64,000 nt of DNA from an uncultured SAR86 cluster bacterium (GTDB taxonomy: Bacteria > Pseudomonadota > Gammaproteobacteria > Magnimaribacterales > D2472): contig CABYNW010000001.1 in NCBI GenBank assembly GCA_902520495.1, positions 1 through 64,000 of the forward strand. The letters are read 5' to 3'. A model generated the notes under the pieces. The model searched no databases. It was given only the letters and a program-made list of their open reading frames with translations, and was not told the DNA's origin. This document shows, one piece after another, positions 42,816 through 52,227 of this stretch; within the stretch, counting starts at the first letter, position 1, and every line of letters begins with the position of its first letter. Position numbers and translations under genes: made by a program.

Positions 42816-44636
42816 ATGAGAAATTTTTTATATATAACTTTAGTATTTGTAATTGTAACTTCTTGTGTTCCAGGTAGCGAACAAACCATAACAAATCAAG
42901 ACTTAGAAGAGTTTTTATTAACCGTTGAAGAAGAAAATAAAAAGGATGGCCCTGTAATTTATTCAGCATCATGGATAAGTTCAAACTTCATTACTTATGA
43001 TTCTCAAAAAATAATTGCAGATTATGGAACTAAATATACATTGAAATCTTTGGAGCGATCTAGACAGGCATCCTCTTTTGATAACTTTAAAACAACTCCT
43101 GAAAATAAAAGAATGCTTAATATATTAAAGAGTTCTTTTGTAATGCCGCCTCCATTTAATGAAAGCTTAGCAGCAGAACTATCAAAAATTTCAACTGGGC
43201 TTGAGGCGATGTATGGCGCAGGCGAACACTGTTATGAAGATGGATCTTGTTATGAACTTGAAGCATTTGAGTCGATTATTGATAATTCAAGAAATCCTGA
43301 TGAATTATTAAGAGCATGGAAGGGCTGGCATGAAATTGGGAAGCCCATGAAGCCCATGTATATGCGTATGGTTGAAATTGGTAATCAAGGCTCTAAAGAT
43401 CTTGGATACGATGGATTAAGCGATCTATGGTTTAGTAAGTATGATATGCCAGCAAAAGATTTTCTTAGTGAAACTGACAGAGTATGGGAAGAGGTTAAGC
43501 CTTTATATGATGCTCTTCATTGTCATGTAAGAGCTAAATTGAATGAACATTATGGTGATGAAGTTGTGCCTGATTCTGGGCCATTACCAGTTCATATGCT
43601 CGGTAATATGTGGGGACAATCATGGTCAAATATATATGATTTGGTATATACGGAAGAAAGTAACTCTAATTCAATTAACGTAACAAAGATAATTGAAGAC
43701 AAGGAAATTGATGAGATTGAAATGGTTAGATATGCTGAGGATTTCTTTATCTCTATAGGTTTTGATTCTTTGCCAGATACATTTTGGGAAAGATCATTAT
43801 TTGTAAAACCTAGAGATAGGTCAGTTGTTTGTCATGCTTCAGCTTGGAATTTAGATCCAGCAAATAATGATCTAAGAATAAAGATGTGCATTCAAAAAAA
43901 TGAAGAAGACTTTATTACAATCCATCATGAGCTGGGACATATTTTTTACTATCAAGCATATAATCATCTTCCGACTCTTTTTCAAGGAGGGGCAAATGAC
44001 GGTTTTCATGAAGCATTTGGAGATCTATTAACATTATCGATAACACCTGACTATTTACAAAAAATTGACTTTGTTAGTGAAGAGGAGGCAAACCTTGCCA
44101 AGCAAGATCCAATTGGATTGCTTATGAAACAAGCACTAGAGGGAGTTGTTGTAGTGCCATGGGCATTAATGCTAGATAAATGGAGGACGGGAGTATTTAA
44201 TGGAGATATCAAAGAAGATGAACTTAATTCATCTTGGTGGGAGCTAAGAAAAGAATATCAAGGCATTACTACTAGCGAAGAAAGGTCAGAAGAATACTTT
44301 GATCCAGGTGCAAAATATCACATACCAGGCAATACTCCTTATACAAGATATTACTTAGCAAGAATAATGCAATACCAATTTCATGAAGCGCTATGTAATG
44401 AAGCTAATTTTGATGGACCACTTCATGAATGCTCAATATATGGAAACAAAGATGCGGGAAAAAAGATAATCTCTACCATGGCAATGGGTCAGAGTATGCC
44501 ATGGCAAGATGCTTTTGAAAATTTAACCAGCTCAAGACAATTAAGTGGAAAATCAATTTTAAATTATTATGCTCCTCTTAAAGATTGGTTAGATGAGCAA
44601 AACAAAGAAAGAACTTGTGGATGGAACAAAATATGA
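42816..44636 (+). CDS. Peptidyl-dipeptidase A (ACE-like M2 peptidase), lipoprotein
   Basis: 606 residues. Lipoprotein signal MRNFLYITLVFVIVTSC (Cys17). The M2 zinc motif HHELGH near residue 370 and the third ligand in HEAFGD about 24 residues later are intact, as are the chloride/substrate segments VCHASAWNL near 338 and YYLARIMQYQFHEALC near 512. Bacterial angiotensin-converting-enzyme relatives remove C-terminal dipeptides from oligopeptides. Located outside the inner membrane, it would feed dipeptides to uptake. GAGG lies before the start. Confidence 0.92.
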   Translation: MRNFLYITLVFVIVTSCVPGSEQTITNQDLEEFLLTVEEENKKDGPVIYSASWISSNFITYDSQKIIADYGTKYTLKSLERSRQASSFDNFKTTPENKRMLNILKSSFVMPPPFNESLAAELSKISTGLEAMYGAGEHCYEDGSCYELEAFESIIDNSRNPDELLRAWKGWHEIGKPMKPMYMRMVEIGNQGSKDLGYDGLSDLWFSKYDMPAKDFLSETDRVWEEVKPLYDALHCHVRAKLNEHYGDEVVPDSGPLPVHMLGNMWGQSWSNIYDLVYTEESNSNSINVTKIIEDKEIDEIEMVRYAEDFFISIGFDSLPDTFWERSLFVKPRDRSVVCHASAWNLDPANNDLRIKMCIQKNEEDFITIHHELGHIFYYQAYNHLPTLFQGGANDGFHEAFGDLLTLSITPDYLQKIDFVSEEEANLAKQDPIGLLMKQALEGVVVVPWALMLDKWRTGVFNGDIKEDELNSSWWELRKEYQGITTSEERSEEYFDPGAKYHIPGNTPYTRYYLARIMQYQFHEALCNEANFDGPLHECSIYGNKDAGKKIISTMAMGQSMPWQDAFENLTSSRQLSGKSILNYYAPLKDWLDEQNKERTCGWNKI

Positions 44637-45487
44637 AAATAGTAATTAACTTATTAATAGCACTTATTGCTTTTGCTATAGCAATTTCAATAGCTTATGC
44701 AACGGGAATAGAATTAGTATTTAGAGCAGTTTTTCTAGCTTTCGCAATTCAATGGATTGCATTTATACCTGCATATATTTTTCAAACTGAAAAATTCTAC
44801 GATCTTACCGGAAGCATCACCTACTTATCTGTAATTTGGTATTCACTAACTTATTCTTCTGAATATTTTGCTAATCTTAATTTAGCAAATCTTTTGATAG
44901 TAATTTTAATAACTTTATGGGCGTTAAGACTCGGATCTTTTTTGTTTATGAGGATTCATAAAGATGGAGAGGATAAAAGATTTCGAACCATAAAGCCATC
45001 AGCATCACAATTTTTTATGACATGGAGTCTACAAGGTTTATGGGTATCACTATGCTCAATGTGCGCATTAACAGCTATTTCAACAGATACTGGACTAATA
45101 GTTAATCCTATATTCTTTATTGGATTGGTTTTATTTGTCTTTGGTTTTTTGCTAGAAATTATTGCGGATAAACAAAAATCAAAATTTCGATCAATTCCTG
45201 AGAATAAAGATAAATTTATAACATCTGGTCTTTGGGCAAGATCAAGACACCCTAACTATTTTGGAGAAATTGTCTTATGGACTGGCATAGCAGTTATGTC
45301 ATTTTCTTCATTAGAAGGACTTCAATACTTAACGTTAATATCTCCAATTTTTACATACTTATTACTTGTTTATATAAGTGGAGTAAGAATGCTAGAAGCT
45401 AGGGGAGATATTAAGTGGGCAGATAATGAAGATTATAAAAATTATAAAAAAAATACCCCAGTTCTATTCTTAAAAATAATAAAATAA
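44633..45487 (+). CDS. DUF1295 (steroid 5-alpha-reductase C-terminal-like) membrane protein
   Basis: 284 residues from the ATG at 44633, which overlaps the peptidase TGA as ATGA; the six extra upstream residues lie in the other gene. About seven to eight membrane segments. The signature RLGSFLFMRIHKDGEDKRF near 100 and LWARSRHPNYFGEIVLWTG near 199 identify DUF1295, related to isoprenylcysteine methyltransferase and steroid reductases. Probably NADPH-linked reductase activity on a lipid, but substrate unknown. Confidence 0.88.
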   Translation: MKIVINLLIALIAFAIAISIAYATGIELVFRAVFLAFAIQWIAFIPAYIFQTEKFYDLTGSITYLSVIWYSLTYSSEYFANLNLANLLIVILITLWALRLGSFLFMRIHKDGEDKRFRTIKPSASQFFMTWSLQGLWVSLCSMCALTAISTDTGLIVNPIFFIGLVLFVFGFLLEIIADKQKSKFRSIPENKDKFITSGLWARSRHPNYFGEIVLWTGIAVMSFSSLEGLQYLTLISPIFTYLLLVYISGVRMLEARGDIKWADNEDYKNYKKNTPVLFLKIIK

Positions 45488-45538
45488 AGAAGATTTAAGT
45501 TTCTTTATAAAAAATATACAATTAACAAAAAAAGATTG

Positions 45539-45570
45539 CTTTTTTATGTATAAAACTATACGTAAAAAAG
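45539..45570. promoter_or_regulatory. Long imperfect palindrome upstream of the TonB operon
   Basis: CTTTTTTATGTATA (45539-45552) and TATACGTAAAAAAG (45557-45570) pair at 13 of 14 positions around an AAAC loop. It lies 65 bases before the first gene of the operon and 51 bases after the DUF1295 stop. It may be an operator or a terminator. The 147-base gap holds no gene; AGGGAG at about 45620 is the ribosome site of the next gene. Confidence 0.4.
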
Positions 45571-45634
45571 ATAAAAATATTTTATTTATTAAGCTGAGAC
45601 TGTTAATATTATCAGACTTTAGGGAGTACATATA

Positions 45635-46396
45635 ATGCTTAAATTAATAAAAGGCATCTCATTGCCTGCACTTTTTTGCTTTAGTACATTTGTTACAGCA
45701 AATGAAATAGAAGTAAACATGGAAAACGTTTTGGAAGTTGGGAGAGAGAATCAAACACTTTCAGCAACTTCACAAGATAAAATTGACCAAACTGAAAGAC
45801 AAACAGACAAAATTGTTAATGAATATAAGGTTGTTTCAAAACAGGTTGAAGGTCTAAAGCTATATAACGAACAGAAAAGAATTCAGATTCAAGCTCAACT
45901 TGATCTTATGGATAAGCTTGATGAGCAACTAGTTCAGGTTGTAGTAATACAAAGACAAATTCCACCGCTTGCCCAGAAAATGCTAGACACCTTAGAAACA
46001 TTCATATCTCTAGATACTCCATTTAGGCAAGAAGAAAGAAGGGGCAGAGTTGATTTGGTAAGGTCGTCATTGTCAAAACCTAAAGTTACTGCCTCAGAAC
46101 AAGTAAGACAGGTATTAGAGGCCTACAATATTGAAGCTGAGTACGGAAGAAAAATTGATACTTATGAAGATAAACTATCAGACGGAACTGTCGTAAACAT
46201 TTTAGTTATTGGAAGAGTAGGGATGTTCTATCAAACCAAGGACGAAAGAACTAGTGGAAGATGGGATAACGAAACTGGTGAATGGGAAGAATTATCTTCA
46301 AGCTACAGAAAGCCAATAAGAGATGCTATTAGAATAGCTAAAAAGTTAGCACCAACAGATATGTTGCTAATGCCAGTAGTTAAAGGAGAAGTATAA
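45635..46396 (+). CDS. DUF3450 periplasmic protein of a TonB2-type system
   Basis: 253 residues with a signal peptide (about 1-22, ending FVTA). A long coiled coil covers about residues 40-110 (KIDQTERQTDKIVNEYKVVSK region). The DUF3450 part follows with RRGRVDLVRSSLS near 130 and NILVIGRVGMFYQT near 188. In Vibrio and Shewanella such a gene begins the tonB2 operon, ahead of ttpC. Its role in TonB energy transfer is not known. AGGGAG precedes the start. It shares a base with the next start (TAATG). Confidence 0.88.
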   Translation: MLKLIKGISLPALFCFSTFVTANEIEVNMENVLEVGRENQTLSATSQDKIDQTERQTDKIVNEYKVVSKQVEGLKLYNEQKRIQIQAQLDLMDKLDEQLVQVVVIQRQIPPLAQKMLDTLETFISLDTPFRQEERRGRVDLVRSSLSKPKVTASEQVRQVLEAYNIEAEYGRKIDTYEDKLSDGTVVNILVIGRVGMFYQTKDERTSGRWDNETGEWEELSSSYRKPIRDAIRIAKKLAPTDMLLMPVVKGEV

Positions 46397-47784
46397 TGAA
46401 GAAATATTTATCAATATTATTTGTATTATCTCTATCTTTTAATAGCTTTGTATTTGCTCAGGATTCTGAAGAAGAGACTGCTGAGATCTCTACAGTTGAA
46501 GCTCTACTAAACCTTGTTAAACAAGGGAAAACAGAGGAACAATCAGAGAATACTAAGAGAGAAGCAAGGTTTATGGCTAATAAGAATAAACAAGCAGAAA
46601 TTCTTGCAGCAGAAAAAAGAGAATTAGCAAGACAAGAAAGAATTGCTGATCAACTTGAAGCTGAATATAAGAAAAATGAAGAAATACTAAGGGTAAAGGA
46701 AGAAGCATATCAAAAAGAACTTGGGTCTTTGGTTGAATTGTTTGGCCATCTTCAAAGTTCTGCTGGTGAAGCTGCAGTCCAGTTCTCTGGATCTTTAACA
46801 AGTGCCCAATATGGACTAGAGAGAGTTGATTTCTTGAATAATCTGACTACAAAAATGTCAGAAACAACAGAACTGCCATCAATCAGAGAGATAGAGGGTT
46901 TGTGGTACGAATTACAAAGAGAAATGGTAGCTAGTGGCCAAGTGGTCTCATTTGATACTACTGTTGTTGATGTTGATGGCGAATCATCAACTTGTAAAGT
47001 TACCAGAGTAGGTTTATTTAATGCTGTATGTGATGGTAAGTATTTAGAATATATATCTGCCACAGGTCAATATGCTTTTTTACCAAGACAACCAGCAGGA
47101 CGTTTTACAAAGACAGCTAAAAAAGTTGGTCAAGCTGATGTTGGCGATCAGGTAAAATTTGGGATAGATCCAACTGGCCCAACAGGTGGAAGTCTCTTAG
47201 CAAATTTAATTCAAACACCATCTTTAGCAGAAAGAGCTGCTCAGGGTAGAGAGGTTGGTTATGCAATCATCTTTGTAGGCTTAATTGGTATTGGAGTGGC
47301 CTTTTGGAAACTCTGGAGCTTATATGTCTTAGGAAGAGCTGTAAGAGCTCAGGCTGGATCCAAGACACTTGATGTAAGAAATCCTTTAGGAAGAGTTCTA
47401 AAAGTTGGTGAAGACAACTTTAAGAAAGATATAGATACACTTGAATTAAAGCTTGCCGAAGCTATTATGGCTGAAAGACCATCTATTGAGAGAGGTATTA
47501 GTGCTGTTAGGATTATTTCAGTAGTAGCCCCTCTAGCAGGGTTACTTGGAACGGTTACAGGTATGATCGTAACCTTCCAAATGATTACGCTTTATGGAAC
47601 AGGAGATCCAAAACTAATGGCTGGTGGTATTTCTCAAGCCTTGGTAACAACTGTTCTAGGTTTATTGGTAGCTATCCCAACTACATTATTACATTCATTT
47701 ACAGCATCATCTGCCAAAGGAATCATTAGTGTGCTTGAAGAGCAAAGTACTGGTATTTTAGCTGAGCGTGCTGAGGGTAAATAG
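46396..47784 (+). CDS. TtpC-like MotA/TolQ/ExbB protein with periplasmic extension
   Basis: 462 residues. Signal peptide (1-21, FNSFVFA), coiled coil (about 50-115), a periplasmic domain with two cysteines (SSTCKVTRVGLFNAVCDGKY), then a membrane segment near 287-315 and the MotA/ExbB core with two further segments: ISVVAPLAGLLGTVTGMIVTFQ near 375 and GGISQALVTTVLGLLVAIPTT near 418. This layout is that of TtpC of the Vibrio TonB2 system, which is needed for iron-siderophore uptake alongside a normal ExbB. The mature protein sits in the inner membrane. Confidence 0.88.
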   Translation: MKKYLSILFVLSLSFNSFVFAQDSEEETAEISTVEALLNLVKQGKTEEQSENTKREARFMANKNKQAEILAAEKRELARQERIADQLEAEYKKNEEILRVKEEAYQKELGSLVELFGHLQSSAGEAAVQFSGSLTSAQYGLERVDFLNNLTTKMSETTELPSIREIEGLWYELQREMVASGQVVSFDTTVVDVDGESSTCKVTRVGLFNAVCDGKYLEYISATGQYAFLPRQPAGRFTKTAKKVGQADVGDQVKFGIDPTGPTGGSLLANLIQTPSLAERAAQGREVGYAIIFVGLIGIGVAFWKLWSLYVLGRAVRAQAGSKTLDVRNPLGRVLKVGEDNFKKDIDTLELKLAEAIMAERPSIERGISAVRIISVVAPLAGLLGTVTGMIVTFQMITLYGTGDPKLMAGGISQALVTTVLGLLVAIPTTLLHSFTASSAKGIISVLEEQSTGILAERAEGK

Positions 47785-47793
47785 TAACTAGTT

Positions 47794-48324
47794 ATGTGGT
47801 TTGCAATTACCGAAGCATTTTCTTCTATAAGAGACTTTATGGAAGCTGGCGGAAGCGTGCTTTGGCTAATCGCTATCCTAGTATTTTTTATGTGGGCGAT
47901 GATATTTGAGAGAATTTGGTATTTTTCTCATGGACATGAATTTTATGTTCAAGATCTTGCCAGTCAATGGAACAATAGAACTGACAAAACTTCATGGCAT
48001 GCCCTACAAATTCGTGAAAAAATGCTATCACAAGCTAAGGTCGAAATTAATCGAAATCTTTCAATAATCCAAACCTGTGTTGTTTTAGCTCCATTATTTG
48101 GACTCTTAGGAACAGTAACAGGCATGATAGAGGTTTTTCAAGTTATGGCTTTTAATGGTGGTGGAGATGCCAGATCTATGGCAGGTGGAGTTTCAAAAGC
48201 AACCCTTCCTACAATGGCAGGAATGGTTGTAGCTCTTTCAGGTGTTTTTGCTACTATATATTTATCTAGTGCATCTGATGGTCATACTAATGATTTAAGA
48301 GAATTAATAAAAAGAGAATTATAG
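47794..48324 (+). CDS. exbB: ExbB-type proton channel subunit
   Basis: 176 residues with three membrane segments: about 21-40, 88-115 and 135-160. Family sequences LAPLFGLLGTVTGMIEVFQ near 96 and AGGVSKATLPTMAGMVVALSGVF near 130 are clear. It forms the pentameric proton-driven motor around ExbD and TonB. This is the short second ExbB-like protein of the operon, as in TonB2 systems. Confidence 0.92.
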   Translation: MWFAITEAFSSIRDFMEAGGSVLWLIAILVFFMWAMIFERIWYFSHGHEFYVQDLASQWNNRTDKTSWHALQIREKMLSQAKVEINRNLSIIQTCVVLAPLFGLLGTVTGMIEVFQVMAFNGGGDARSMAGGVSKATLPTMAGMVVALSGVFATIYLSSASDGHTNDLRELIKREL

Positions 48325-48334
48325 GAGAAATTAG

Positions 48335-48745
48335 ATGAGAAGAAATGCTATAAGTTCAGCAGTAAAAGAAGAAGAGAGTGAAATAAATTTAACTCCGATG
48401 CTTGATGTTGTCTTCATCATGCTCATTTTCTTTATTGTTACTGCGAACTTCATTAAAGAGCCTGGCCTTGAAATTAATAGACCAGATTCAGATACTGCTG
48501 AAACTCAAGAAAATGCAGCGATCCTTATTGCGGTAGGCCCAACTGGAGAAGTTTGGATGGATGGAAGAAGAATAGATGTAAGACAGGTAAAAGCTAATGT
48601 AGTCAAAATGTTAGCAGACAATCCAAAAGGATCTGTGGTTATTCAGGCTGATGAAAAAGCTGTTGCTGATACAATAATTAAAGTGATGGATGGTGCAAGA
48701 GAAGCTGGAGTAAGCGCAATATCATTGGCATCAGAACCAAAATAA
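48335..48745 (+). CDS. exbD: ExbD-type proton channel subunit
   Basis: 136 residues. One membrane segment (about 22-42) with LTPMLDVVFIMLIFF; Asp24 is the proton-carrying aspartate of ExbD/TolR. The periplasmic domain ends with VIQADEKAVADTIIKVMDGAREAGVSAISLA in typical form, only its start and end being listed here as VIQADEKA and GVSAISLA. It couples the proton gradient to TonB movement. AGGAGA lies ahead of the start. Confidence 0.93.
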   Translation: MRRNAISSAVKEEESEINLTPMLDVVFIMLIFFIVTANFIKEPGLEINRPDSDTAETQENAAILIAVGPTGEVWMDGRRIDVRQVKANVVKMLADNPKGSVVIQADEKAVADTIIKVMDGAREAGVSAISLASEPK

Positions 48746-48748
48746 TTT

Positions 48749-49450
48749 ATGAATCAAGTTCTTGCCGCAATTAATACTTTTACTAAACCAATTCATGCGG
48801 TTTATGTAAAAGCATTCAATGTTAATAGATACGCAGCTGGAATAGGATTTTCTTCAATAATTACGCTATTTCTTTTTTTTATTATGGTTATCTTGATATC
48901 CCTTGGAGACAGCGGTCTTAAAGAAGATACATCTGTAAAACTTGCAGATGTTGTGATGCCCGAAAGACAGATTGATACTTTTATGACTGAGGTTGATAAA
49001 CCAGACAAGCCTGAAGAACAACCTGAAGACATTGCTCAGCCTGAACTTGATCTTGCTCCTTTGACAGGCTTGGATGTATCCATAGCAAAACCAAAAGCAA
49101 ACTTTAAAGCTGGAGGATCTTTCTTTAGAGATGGCGAATACATTCCTTTATTTAAAGTGGTTCCTATATATCCAAGAAGAGCTCAAGAAAGAGGGACCAT
49201 GGGTTATGCATTGGTTGAATTTACAATTACTGATACAGGAAGCGTTGAGAATGCGGTAGCGCTTGAAGGGTATTGCTCAAATAGTGATCCAAATGATCCT
49301 GCAACTGAATTTAGGCCTTGTACTATGTTTAACAGCGCATCAGCAAGAGCAGCTCTGAAATTAAAATATAAACCTAAAATTGTAGACGGTAAAGCAGTCC
49401 CAGTAGATGGAGTGCTTCATAGATTTACATATATCCTTGATGAGGGTTAG
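48749..49450 (+). CDS. tonB: TonB family energy transducer
   Basis: 233 residues. A membrane anchor at about 32-55 is followed by a short acidic proline-containing linker (DKPDKPEEQPEDIAQPE, about 90-106), much shorter than E. coli TonB. The TonB C-terminal domain follows: PLFKVVPIYPRRAQERGTMG near 133 and GYALVEFTITDTGSVENAV. Two cysteines (YCSNSD, RPCTMF) could form a disulfide loop inserted in the domain. It transmits energy to outer-membrane TonB-dependent receptors, of which none is in the window. Confidence 0.9.
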   Translation: MNQVLAAINTFTKPIHAVYVKAFNVNRYAAGIGFSSIITLFLFFIMVILISLGDSGLKEDTSVKLADVVMPERQIDTFMTEVDKPDKPEEQPEDIAQPELDLAPLTGLDVSIAKPKANFKAGGSFFRDGEYIPLFKVVPIYPRRAQERGTMGYALVEFTITDTGSVENAVALEGYCSNSDPNDPATEFRPCTMFNSASARAALKLKYKPKIVDGKAVPVDGVLHRFTYILDEG

Positions 49451-49457
49451 AGAAGTT

Positions 49458-50864
49458 ATGAATAAGAAACTTTCAATATATTTATTTTCATTGCTTGCAA
49501 TGTTTTTTGTAATAACACCGCTTACTATTGAAGCTCAATCACAAACAAACAAAAAACCTATAAAATATAAAAAAGCTAGAGCTCTCCAGAGCTCAACTGC
49601 TAAAAAGATGGCTAAAGTTTATGAGGCTCTTGAAGTTGTAGATGACAAAGGCGAGCCTGCTCCAGATATGCAAGTTGTTTTGTCTATTTTGACTGAACTT
49701 AGAAATGATATGGCTAATCTCAAAAGTTATGATCGATCTGTAATGTGGAATGCATGGGCATTTGTTTATTTTAGTGATGGTGATTATCCAAAAGCTATGG
49801 ATGCATATTCAAGATTAATTAACGAACCAGAAGTAACTATTGGATTAAGAGTTGGTGCCTTACTTTCACTTGCTCAATTAAATTTACTTCAAGAAAATTA
49901 TCAAGAAGGAATTAGACTAATTCTTCAATGGATGAGTGAAGTTGAAACAATCACAGCTCAATCATACTCACTTCTTGGCCAAGCATATTATCAAACAGGC
50001 AATTTTAAGAAAGCCCTTTCATCTATGGAAACTGCAGTGACTATGGCTGAAGAGGAGGGCTATAAGCCAAGAGAAAATTGGTATGTAATTATGGCTGCAT
50101 GCATAGGAGAGATGAAAAAAGAAATTGGAGAAAAAGAATCTTTACTTAGACAGATAGATATTTATGAGATTTTAGTTAATTTATTTCCTAAAAAACAATA
50201 CTTTATTCAACTTGGCGGGTCTTATGGGCAACTGGGTAGGGAAAGAGATTATATGATCACTCTTAAAGCCGCCTATCAAAAGGACTTTCTTAACAGGGAG
50301 TCAGAATACTTAGCCTTAACTCAATTACTGCTTTTAAATCAAAATCCATATTGGGCTGCTGAAGTTTTTGAGCACGGACAAAAGAAAATGATTACTTTGG
50401 TTGATGAAAAAACAAAAGAAGAAAAGATAGTTCCAGTAATTAAAGACACTGAAAAAAATTTAAAGCTTCTAGCTGATGCATGGAGAATGGCCCAAGAAAT
50501 TGACAAAGCAATCCCTATTCTTGAGAGAGCAGCCAAGATGTCAAAAGATGGACAGTCATATGTATTACTTGGAAACCTATATTTATCTGAAGACAAGTTA
50601 GATAAGGCTGCGGATGCAATATTAAAAGGCTTAGAAAAAGGAAAGATTAAAAAAATATCTCCTGTACATTTAACGTTAGGCCAGGTTTATTTTGAACTTC
50701 AAAAATTTGAGGATGCTAAGAAAAATTTTAGAATTGCTGCCAGAGACAAGGATAAAAAGATTAAACAACAGGCAAATAACTGGATTAAATATACTGAGAA
50801 TGAAGAGATTAGGGTTAAAAATTTAGCCTTGAGAAGAGACTACATCCAAATGAACTCTACCTAA
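49458..50864 (+). CDS. TPR-repeat protein of the TonB2-type operon
   Basis: 468 residues from the ATG at 49458 (MNKKLSIYLFSLLAMFF), eight bases after tonB; the longer frame runs inside tonB. Signal peptide about 1-26 (ending IEAQS). Repeated helix pairs of TPR type run through most of the mature protein, for example SLLGQAYYQTGNFKKALSSM near 175 and VLLGNLYLSEDKLDKAADAI near 372. Periplasmic. In Vibrio TonB2 clusters a TPR gene follows tonB2 in the same place. Probably stabilises or partners the complex; exact role unknown. Confidence 0.88.
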   Translation: MNKKLSIYLFSLLAMFFVITPLTIEAQSQTNKKPIKYKKARALQSSTAKKMAKVYEALEVVDDKGEPAPDMQVVLSILTELRNDMANLKSYDRSVMWNAWAFVYFSDGDYPKAMDAYSRLINEPEVTIGLRVGALLSLAQLNLLQENYQEGIRLILQWMSEVETITAQSYSLLGQAYYQTGNFKKALSSMETAVTMAEEEGYKPRENWYVIMAACIGEMKKEIGEKESLLRQIDIYEILVNLFPKKQYFIQLGGSYGQLGRERDYMITLKAAYQKDFLNRESEYLALTQLLLLNQNPYWAAEVFEHGQKKMITLVDEKTKEEKIVPVIKDTEKNLKLLADAWRMAQEIDKAIPILERAAKMSKDGQSYVLLGNLYLSEDKLDKAADAILKGLEKGKIKKISPVHLTLGQVYFELQKFEDAKKNFRIAARDKDKKIKQQANNWIKYTENEEIRVKNLALRRDYIQMNST

Positions 50865-51363
50865 CTCTATCGTAGGTAGATACTGTAAAATTAAAATCAT
50901 TATCTGAGTCTTTCATAAAGCTCTTTGAATCTATTTCTGTCCAATCAGTTAAATCTACTTCTGGATAAAATACATCACCATCAATCTCACAATCTACTTT
51001 AGTGAGAACTAATTTATTGGTTATTGAAATAGTATCTCTAAATAAGAAACCGCCTCCAATTATAACTATTTCTTCTAGATTTAATTCAACACAATAAGCC
51101 TTTGCATCACAAATTGCACCATCTATACTATCAAAAACAAAAGCACCTTCAATTTTATCTATAGTTCTTGAAACAACATAATTAATTCTATTAGGCAAAG
51201 GTCTTCCGATAGACTCATATGTCTTTCTGCCCATAATAATTATTTTATTTGTTGTGTATTCTTTAAAGTGTAATAAATCTCTTTTAAGGTTCCAAGGCAG
51301 ATCGTTATTTACACCGATAACATTGTTGTTTGATAGAGCAACGACATGAGAAATTATTTTCAT
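50857..51363 (-). CDS. folA: Dihydrofolate reductase
   Basis: 168 residues. Family signatures: ALSNNNVIGVNNDLPWNLKRDL near 9-30 (catalytic acidic residue in DLPW), IIMGRKTYESIGRPLPNR near 42-60 and VIIGGGFLFRD near 100. It reduces dihydrofolate with NADPH, replacing the folate oxidised by ThyA. It directly follows thyA without spacing and overlaps the TPR gene tail by eight bases. Confidence 0.95.
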   Translation of the reverse strand: MKIISHVVALSNNNVIGVNNDLPWNLKRDLLHFKEYTTNKIIIMGRKTYESIGRPLPNRINYVVSRTIDKIEGAFVFDSIDGAICDAKAYCVELNLEEIVIIGGGFLFRDTISITNKLVLTKVDCEIDGDVFYPEVDLTDWTEIDSKSFMKDSDNDFNFTVSTYDRVR

Positions 51364-52227
51364 TTAAACCGCCATTTTTGCTTTTATAGGAGGATGTGGG
51401 TCATATCCCTCCAAAATGAAATCGTCAATAGAACAACTTTTTAAGTCATCAAGCATATTAAGTTCAGGGATAACTAGTTTTGGCAGTAGTTTTGGTGTTC
51501 TTGATATCTGTTCTTTTACCTGGTCTATAGAATTTTTGTATATATGAGCATCTCCGAATGAATGAATAAATCTTTTTGGTTTGAGACCTAATATTTTTGC
51601 AATTATAGATAATAAAAGAGCATAACTAGCAATATTGAAAGGAACTCCTAAAAACATATCAGCACTTCTTTGATACATATGACAACTTATAGAGTCCTTA
51701 TTTATATAAAATTGTGACATAACATGACAAGGAGGTAATGCCATCTTATCAATTTCACCAACATTCCATGCTGACAATATGTGCCTTCTACTATCAGGAC
51801 TTTTCTTTAATCCTTCAATAAGTTCTTTAATTTGATCTTTTCCAGCCCAGTTCCTCCATTGAACTCCATACACAGGGCCTAGAAGTTTCTTTAAATCATT
51901 ATTCTCATAACCTAATTCTTTTCCTTGTTTATCAGCGTTATCAGTCCAGATTGTTGAATATTTTTCTAAGTCTGTGAGTTCAGATCTATCCCGATTAAAT
52001 CTTATTTCAGCTAATCTTCTTTCATCATCTGAACCTTCAAGAAACCATAGAAGCTCAGAGACAACCCCTTTCCAAGCTAGAGATTTTGTTGTTACTGCAG
52101 GAAAGCCAGACTCTAAATCAAAGTCCAATTGATGACCAAAAGACGATATTGTTCCAGTATTAGTTCTATCATCTTTATTTTCTCCATTTTCTAAAATGTA
52201 CTTTAATAAATCCAAGTATGCCTTCAT
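51364..52227 (-). CDS. thyA: Thymidylate synthase ThyA
   Basis: 287 residues. Catalytic cysteine in MALPPCHVMSQFYI near 166, folate/dUMP-binding segments YGVQWRNW near 119, DSRRHILSAWNVGEID near 145, RSADMFLGVPFNIASYALL near 187 and GDAHIYKN near 228. It makes dTMP from dUMP with methylene-tetrahydrofolate. The ATG overlaps the lgt stop as ATGA, so its translation may depend on ribosomes finishing lgt, which is frameshifted here. Confidence 0.95.
   Translation of the reverse strand: MKAYLDLLKYILENGENKDDRTNTGTISSFGHQLDFDLESGFPAVTTKSLAWKGVVSELLWFLEGSDDERRLAEIRFNRDRSELTDLEKYSTIWTDNADKQGKELGYENNDLKKLLGPVYGVQWRNWAGKDQIKELIEGLKKSPDSRRHILSAWNVGEIDKMALPPCHVMSQFYINKDSISCHMYQRSADMFLGVPFNIASYALLLSIIAKILGLKPKRFIHSFGDAHIYKNSIDQVKEQISRTPKLLPKLVIPELNMLDDLKSCSIDDFILEGYDPHPPIKAKMAV

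Noticed and set aside
46577-47063. Antisense open frames opposite the TtpC-like gene
   Set aside because: They mirror the codon bias of the real gene on the other strand and have no independent start signals.
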